Below the pieces are notes generated by a model. The model was not told the DNA's origin and made no database searches. It was given only the letters and a program-made list of their open reading frames with translations. A program made the position numbers and the translations under genes. Below are positions 5,431 through 8,627 of a DNA stretch of 8,627 nucleotides, in pieces. Positions within the stretch are counted from its first letter, which is position 1; each line of letters begins with the position of its first letter. The DNA is taken from positions 1 to 8,627 of the forward strand of contig JAKORQ010000258.1 in the NCBI GenBank assembly GCA_029777755.1, written 5' to 3'. This stretch comes from Planctomycetota bacterium. Its GTDB lineage: Bacteria > Planctomycetota > Phycisphaerae > Tepidisphaerales > Tepidisphaeraceae.

Positions 5431-6351
5431 ATGGGAAGCTTGTCACGCTGGTTGATGGCGGCGGTCTGTGCCTGTGTGTCAGTATGCTTTGCCGCTGAGG
5501 AAGATGATCTGCTCACCTGGGCTCCGCCGAATCTTGAGAATCCGCAGACCATTGACATCGCGCAGATCATCAGGGAGCGGGCGACATGGAAATCGCCGGC
5601 CCATCTGAAATTCGATCTGGACAAGGACTACATCATCAAGATGCCTGATGAGCCGCTGACGGTAAGTGGTGGCCTTGGCATCAGTGGCGGAAGGAATGTC
5701 GTTCTCATTGGCGGTGAAATCCGCTTTGACGAGATCTCGCCGGAGGAAAGCGGGGCGCTGGAGCGCCGCGCGGTATATGTCAATCGCTCCACCGGCACGG
5801 TGCACATTGAGGGGCTGTTGATCACCGGCGCGAACCCGGCCGAGGGGTTTAACATCGATCTTCGCGCCCCGGGCGCCATCCTACAGATCCAGAACGTTCG
5901 CGTGGAGAATCTCCGCGGCACCCGCGAGGGACATCATGCCGATGTGGTGCAGACATGGGCCGGCCCCAGCGAGCTGCGTATCGACAAGCTCACTGGCATC
6001 AGTGATTACCAGGGTTTCTTTCTCGCTCCCTTCCAGCATTTCAAGGAAGGGAAGGTGAAGCTGTTTGACTTGCGCAGGATTAATCTCAAGACCGGTGCTT
6101 ACACCTACTGGCAATTGGGTACGTACCCGATCCAGACGCAGGATGTCTGGGCCGAGTCGATGGATCCGAATCGCCAATGGCCGGAGCTGATGCTCTGGCC
6201 GAAGAACGACCCGATATGGAAGGACGTGCAGCGTGGTACGCCGCCGGGCGGTGACTTCGTGCCGCCGGGAGTGGCCGGGATCAACTACAAGTCGCCGGGA
6301 TATCGCCAGGTCGCTGCCGAGTCGGCGGCGCAGGCCACCGAGGCTGAGTGA
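5431..6351 (+). CDS. Secreted protein, probable short right-handed beta-helix (pectate-lyase-like fold), function unknown
   Basis: The protein has 306 residues. Residues 1-21 form a signal peptide: a short basic start, the hydrophobic run LMAAVCACVSVCFA, and probable signal peptidase I cleavage before AEEDD. The V-C-A-C stretch is a poor lipobox. Residues about 58-230 show successive short beta segments ending in N/G/D turns (KFDLDKDYIIKM, LTVSGGLGISGGRNVVLIGGEIRFD, VYVNRSTGTVHIEGLLITG, LQIQNVRVENLRG), the pattern of a right-handed parallel beta-helix with about seven rungs. A GHHADVVQTW motif (167-176), followed by SDYQGFFLAP, is the most distinctive part and might form a binding or catalytic face. 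The C-terminus is Pro/Gly-rich and ends in an Ala/Glu-rich tail. No carbohydrate-active family can be assigned with confidence; polysaccharide binding or cleavage is inference. It lies 116 bp after the pseudopilin in the same direction and may share its promoter. Confidence 0.72.
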   Translation: MGSLSRWLMAAVCACVSVCFAAEEDDLLTWAPPNLENPQTIDIAQIIRERATWKSPAHLKFDLDKDYIIKMPDEPLTVSGGLGISGGRNVVLIGGEIRFDEISPEESGALERRAVYVNRSTGTVHIEGLLITGANPAEGFNIDLRAPGAILQIQNVRVENLRGTREGHHADVVQTWAGPSELRIDKLTGISDYQGFFLAPFQHFKEGKVKLFDLRRINLKTGAYTYWQLGTYPIQTQDVWAESMDPNRQWPELMLWPKNDPIWKDVQRGTPPGGDFVPPGVAGINYKSPGYRQVAAESAAQATEAE

Positions 6352-6370
6352 GGCAAATCGCACGATTGCC
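6352..6370 (+). repeat. Imperfect hairpin after the beta-helix gene
   Basis: GGCAAATC-GCAC-GATTGCC pairs over seven bases with one bulged A, directly after the stop codon at 6349-6351. No T-run follows. It may be a weak 3'-end structure; I do not call it a terminator. Confidence 0.3.
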
Positions 6371-6422
6371 ATGCGGATTCATGCTGTCAGGCAGAGCGAT
6401 CGATCAAGCGAACTCGCCGGTG

Positions 6423-6451
6423 TTGCCAGAAGGGGGCAGTCGCGGTTAAAA
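6423..6451 (+). promoter_or_regulatory. Possible sigma70-type promoter for the aminotransferase gene
   Basis: TTGCCA (6423-6428, five of six to TTGACA) is followed after exactly 17 bases by TTAAAA (6446-6451, three of six to TATAAT). A start near 6458 would give a leader of about 56 bases. The -10 match is weak and promoter consensus in this phylum is poorly defined, so this is a candidate only. It lies in the 162-bp gap before the aminotransferase, which otherwise shows nothing. Confidence 0.3.
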
Positions 6452-6498
6452 CTTCGTCCCTGCGGCCGGGTCCCCGCCCGCTTACACAACTAACCCCC

Positions 6499-6504
6499 GA
6501 GGAG
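6499..6504 (+). promoter_or_regulatory. Shine-Dalgarno site fixing the aminotransferase start
   Basis: GAGGAG lies nine bases before the ATG at 6514. An in-frame TTG at 6505 would touch the site, and the ATG at 6520 is 15 bases away, so 6514 is the best start. Confidence 0.7.
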
Positions 6505-6513
6505 TTGCGCAAT

Positions 6514-7665
6514 ATGCTGATGAAATACCGTCTGTACACGCCAGGCCCCACCAGCGTGCCCGAAGCGACGTTGCTGGAGTTGGCGAAGCCTGTTCATCAT
6601 CACCGTACTGCCGATTTCCGCGCCATGTTTGCAGAGGTGCAGTCGGCGCTGCAGTACGTGTTCCAGACCAAGAGGACAGTGTTCACCATCACCGGTTCGG
6701 GCACGTCCGCGGCCGAGGCCGGCATCGTTAACTCCCTCGCGCCCGGGCAGAAGGCGCTTTGCGTGGTGAACGGCAAGTTCGCTGAGCGCTGGTCCAAGGT
6801 GTGTGGACAGTACGGTATTGAGCACAAGGATCTCAAGCTTGAGTACGGCCAGGGCGCTACCGCCGAGATGATCGCCAACGAGCTGAAGGCCGAGAAGTTT
6901 GATGCGGTCATCCTGGTGCACTCCGAGACCAGCACGGGCACCGTTTCCGACCTCGCCGGTATCTGCAAGGCGGTTCGCGCCAGCAGCAGCCCTGATGCCC
7001 TGGTGATTGTCGATGGCATCACCTCCATCGGTGCGATGGAGTTCAAGATGGACGAGTGGGGCGTGGACGTGGCCATTACCGGCAGCCAGAAGGCGCTGAT
7101 GCTGCCGCCGGGCCTGGCGTTCGTGGCCTTCTCTGAGCGTGCCTGGAAGGCTGTTGAGGCGAACAAGTCGGTCCGCGAGTTCTATCTCGACATCAAGGCA
7201 TACGCCAAGAGCATCGAAGCCGGCGATACCCCCTACACCCCGGCCAACACGCTCATCGAGGCGCTGGGCGTGAGCCTGAAGATGATCAAGGACGAGACCA
7301 TTGAAGGTGTGTGCAAGCGCACCGGGACGATCGCCGAGGCCTTCCGCCAGGCGATGCAGGCGATCGGGCTGAAGCTGTTCTCCTCCATGCCGGCTAACTC
7401 GGTGACGGCGGTTTATTATCCCGAGGGGATCAGCGACAAGGACTTCCGCGGCACCCTCAGGAAGACGCACAACATCCACATCGCCGGTGGCCAGGGCACG
7501 ATGGAAGGCAAGATCTTCCGCGTCAACCACATGGGCTACACGGATGTCTATGACTGCCTGGCGGTGGTGGCGGCCATTGAGTTCACGCTCAAGAAGCTTG
7601 GCTACAACGTGCAGATCGGTGCAGGCGTGGCGGCGGCCCAGAAGGTGCTTGCCGAGCTTTTCTAG
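6514..7665 (+). CDS. Class V PLP aminotransferase, alanine/serine-glyoxylate (serine-pyruvate) type
   Basis: The protein has 383 residues, the usual length for the alanine-glyoxylate/serine-pyruvate aminotransferase group. Visible landmarks in order are YTPGPTSVPE (8-17), the HHRTADF segment (29-35), the phosphate-binding GSGTSAAEA (61-69), HSETSTG (136-142), VDGITSIG (166-173) with Asp167 set to bind the PLP ring nitrogen, GSQKALMLPPGL (190-201) with Lys193 as the PLP lysine, and FRVNHMG (335-341) with Arg336 placed to bind the substrate carboxylate. It should move an amino group between alanine or serine and glyoxylate or pyruvate in the cytoplasm; which pair is preferred cannot be told. 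Bacterial relatives are often annotated as 'soluble hydrogenase small subunit' for historical reasons, and some serve serine or purine-derived glyoxylate metabolism. It appears to be a single-gene unit: 162 bp of upstream space and a strong terminator after it. Confidence 0.93.
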   Translation: MLMKYRLYTPGPTSVPEATLLELAKPVHHHRTADFRAMFAEVQSALQYVFQTKRTVFTITGSGTSAAEAGIVNSLAPGQKALCVVNGKFAERWSKVCGQYGIEHKDLKLEYGQGATAEMIANELKAEKFDAVILVHSETSTGTVSDLAGICKAVRASSSPDALVIVDGITSIGAMEFKMDEWGVDVAITGSQKALMLPPGLAFVAFSERAWKAVEANKSVREFYLDIKAYAKSIEAGDTPYTPANTLIEALGVSLKMIKDETIEGVCKRTGTIAEAFRQAMQAIGLKLFSSMPANSVTAVYYPEGISDKDFRGTLRKTHNIHIAGGQGTMEGKIFRVNHMGYTDVYDCLAVVAAIEFTLKKLGYNVQIGAGVAAAQKVLAELF

Positions 7666-7695
7666 TTCACTGATCTTCCCACATCGAGAAAATCG

Positions 7696-7741
7696 CGACA
7701 CAGGAATGGCGACAGGTCCATTCCTGTGTCGTTTATTATTT
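7696..7741 (+). terminator. Rho-independent terminator of the aminotransferase gene
   Basis: CGACACAGGAATGG (7696-7709) and CCATTCCTGTGTCG (7718-7731) form a perfect 14-bp stem around the eight-base loop CGACAGGT, followed by TTTATTATTT (7732-7741). It begins 31 bases after the aminotransferase stop codon. An AAAA run just upstream of the stem could give weak activity on the other strand, but no gene needs it there. Confidence 0.93.
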
Positions 7742-7786
7742 GAGCCGCCAGCGGCCGGTTGATAAAAGGGGAAGATTCACCCGATC

Positions 7787-7793
7787 AGGAGGT
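7787..7793 (+). promoter_or_regulatory. Perfect Shine-Dalgarno AGGAGGT before the CBM9-like protein
   Basis: AGGAGGT is complementary to the 16S rRNA 3' end over seven bases and lies six bases before the ATG at 7800. It is the strongest ribosome site in the window and fixes the start of the last gene. Confidence 0.8.
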
Positions 7794-7799
7794 CCACGG

Positions 7800-8627
7800 A
7801 TGCGAACGGTAAGCCGGCTAGGTGCCGCGATTGGCTTTCTCTCGGCGATCCTTGCGCAGGCGGGAATCGAGATTCTGCCCGCTCCCGCTGGCCCGCCGGC
7901 CGACATAACCGCGCCGTGGATATCCGACGGCGACGAGAGCTGGAAGCAGGGCGAGCCTGCATTCACCCTAGGCGACGTGGATGATGACCCCTCAGCGCGC
8001 GGCTGGTTTGCGGCCGATGAGAAGGGCGTTTACGTCCATGTGGTGGTACGTGATCGCGAGCACATCAACACGAGAACCGAGGGGGCGAGCGGGGATGGGG
8101 ATGCGATACAGACCGGGTATGACGCAAGCGCGGCGGGGGTGGGCGTGCGCGAGCGGCATGAGTCGTTTGTGGGGCCGACGGTTTCCGCGATGGCATTTGC
8201 GTTGACATCAGGCGGTCCGAAGGCGTGGGCCTATTACCACGGGCGGCCGGGTGGTTTGAACGATCGCCCGGACCTGGCGCCGGCCGTCACGCGTGACGAT
8301 GAGAATCATCTCACCACGTACGACCTTTTCTTTCCGTGGTCAGACTACGGCCTACAGCCGGGCGTGTCCGAGGCGTTCGGCATTTGTGTTCAGGTAAACG
8401 ACAGCGACCCGGGGCGTAGCCAGCGGCGCATCTACTTTGGACGTGGAGCATCGGGAGCTCCTTCGCCGGGAATGTTCCAGCGGATCGCGGTGGCCAAACC
8501 GACATCGCCGCTGGCGGGAGTCAGTTTCACGAAACCATCGCTGTGGCGCAAGGGAGATGCGTTTGAAGCAATCCTTGCGAGCTTTGGCCGGGAGAATGTG
8601 AAGGCAAGGATCAAGGTGGGAGATGCA
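7800..8627 (+). CDS. Secreted protein with CBM9-like carbohydrate-binding domain (3' end outside window)
   Basis: The frame opens at ATG 7800 and runs 276 codons to the window edge without a stop. Residues 1-21 look like a signal peptide (MRTVSRLGAAIGFLSAILAQA). Residues about 38-215 resemble the CBM9-like/DOMON-type beta-sandwich: ISDGDESWKQG near the start, an SARGWFAADEKGVYVHVVVRDREH block (about 66-89), GDGDAIQTGYD (about 99-109) and, near the end, FGICVQVNDSDPGRSQRRIYFGRG. These are the usual strand and Asp-rich positions of the family, which in characterised members binds sugar chains, often reducing ends. The part beyond about residue 225 starts another beta-rich region that cannot be judged. 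Proteins of this type in planctomycetes are often large multi-domain secreted or cell-surface proteins. The gene follows the terminator, so it is a separate transcription unit; no clear promoter was found in the short gap. The family call is moderate; the function is inferred. Confidence 0.75.
   Translation, partial: MRTVSRLGAAIGFLSAILAQAGIEILPAPAGPPADITAPWISDGDESWKQGEPAFTLGDVDDDPSARGWFAADEKGVYVHVVVRDREHINTRTEGASGDGDAIQTGYDASAAGVGVRERHESFVGPTVSAMAFALTSGGPKAWAYYHGRPGGLNDRPDLAPAVTRDDENHLTTYDLFFPWSDYGLQPGVSEAFGICVQVNDSDPGRSQRRIYFGRGASGAPSPGMFQRIAVAKPTSPLAGVSFTKPSLWRKGDAFEAILASFGRENVKARIKVGDA

Noticed and set aside
6490..7701. A 403-codon open frame on the minus strand over the aminotransferase gene
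   Set aside because: It is fully antisense to a gene with clear class V aminotransferase motifs, is rich in His, Arg, Leu and Gly with no domain, and is a typical GC-rich shadow.

Overview
The window looks like chromosome from a GC-rich member of the Planctomycetota / Verrucomicrobiota / Lentisphaerota group, with a Phycisphaerae-like planctomycete as the best guess. The main clue is a short-leader type II pseudopilin whose N-terminus (FTLVELLVVIGIIALL, then LLPSLARAR and a CQSNLRQI segment) and C-terminal H-X-DG motif are typical of these phyla, where such proteins are greatly expanded. A XylR-type regulator (sugar-binding domain fused to an AraC-type HTH), a Gfo/Idh/MocA oxidoreductase, and secreted beta-helix and CBM9-like proteins fit the same picture of a polysaccharide-degrading bacterium. 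This assignment is inferred from protein style, not from a marker gene.

Layout. (i) 2-1290, plus strand: the 3' end of a multi-PAS sensor protein, then tsaB (tRNA t6A synthesis). (ii) 1356-3039, minus strand: a small four-helix DoxX-like membrane protein gene and, separately, a Gfo/Idh/MocA dehydrogenase gene. (iii) 3040-3169: a divergent intergenic region. (iv) 3170-6351, plus strand: the XylR/AraC-type regulator, a 135-bp intergenic region rich in repeats and palindromes, the pseudopilin, a strong hairpin, and a signal-peptide protein that reads like a short right-handed beta-helix. (v) 6514-7665: a class V aminotransferase of the alanine/serine-glyoxylate type, closed by a textbook Rho-independent terminator at 7696-7741. 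(vi) 7800 to the window end: the 5' part of a secreted protein with a CBM9-like domain, preceded by a perfect AGGAGGT ribosome binding site.

How the parts may work together. The most interesting stretch is 1888-6351. A sugar-sensing regulator sits between a divergent sugar-type dehydrogenase and a co-oriented pair of exported proteins (pseudopilin and beta-helix protein). The region before the pseudopilin carries an 11-bp direct repeat at an exact 21-bp period, the geometry used by AraC-family HTH dimers, plus two perfect palindromes. A 7-bp core of that repeat, ATTGGGA, also occurs in the divergent region on the other side of the regulator gene. I propose, as inference, a small carbohydrate-responsive regulon that displays or secretes a pseudopilin and its partner. 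The other genes look like ordinary housekeeping or unrelated neighbours. I saw no tRNA, rRNA, CRISPR array, insertion sequence or phage gene. No gene-free stretch exceeds 300 bases; the longest gaps (1725-1887 and 6352-6513) are about 160 bases each.
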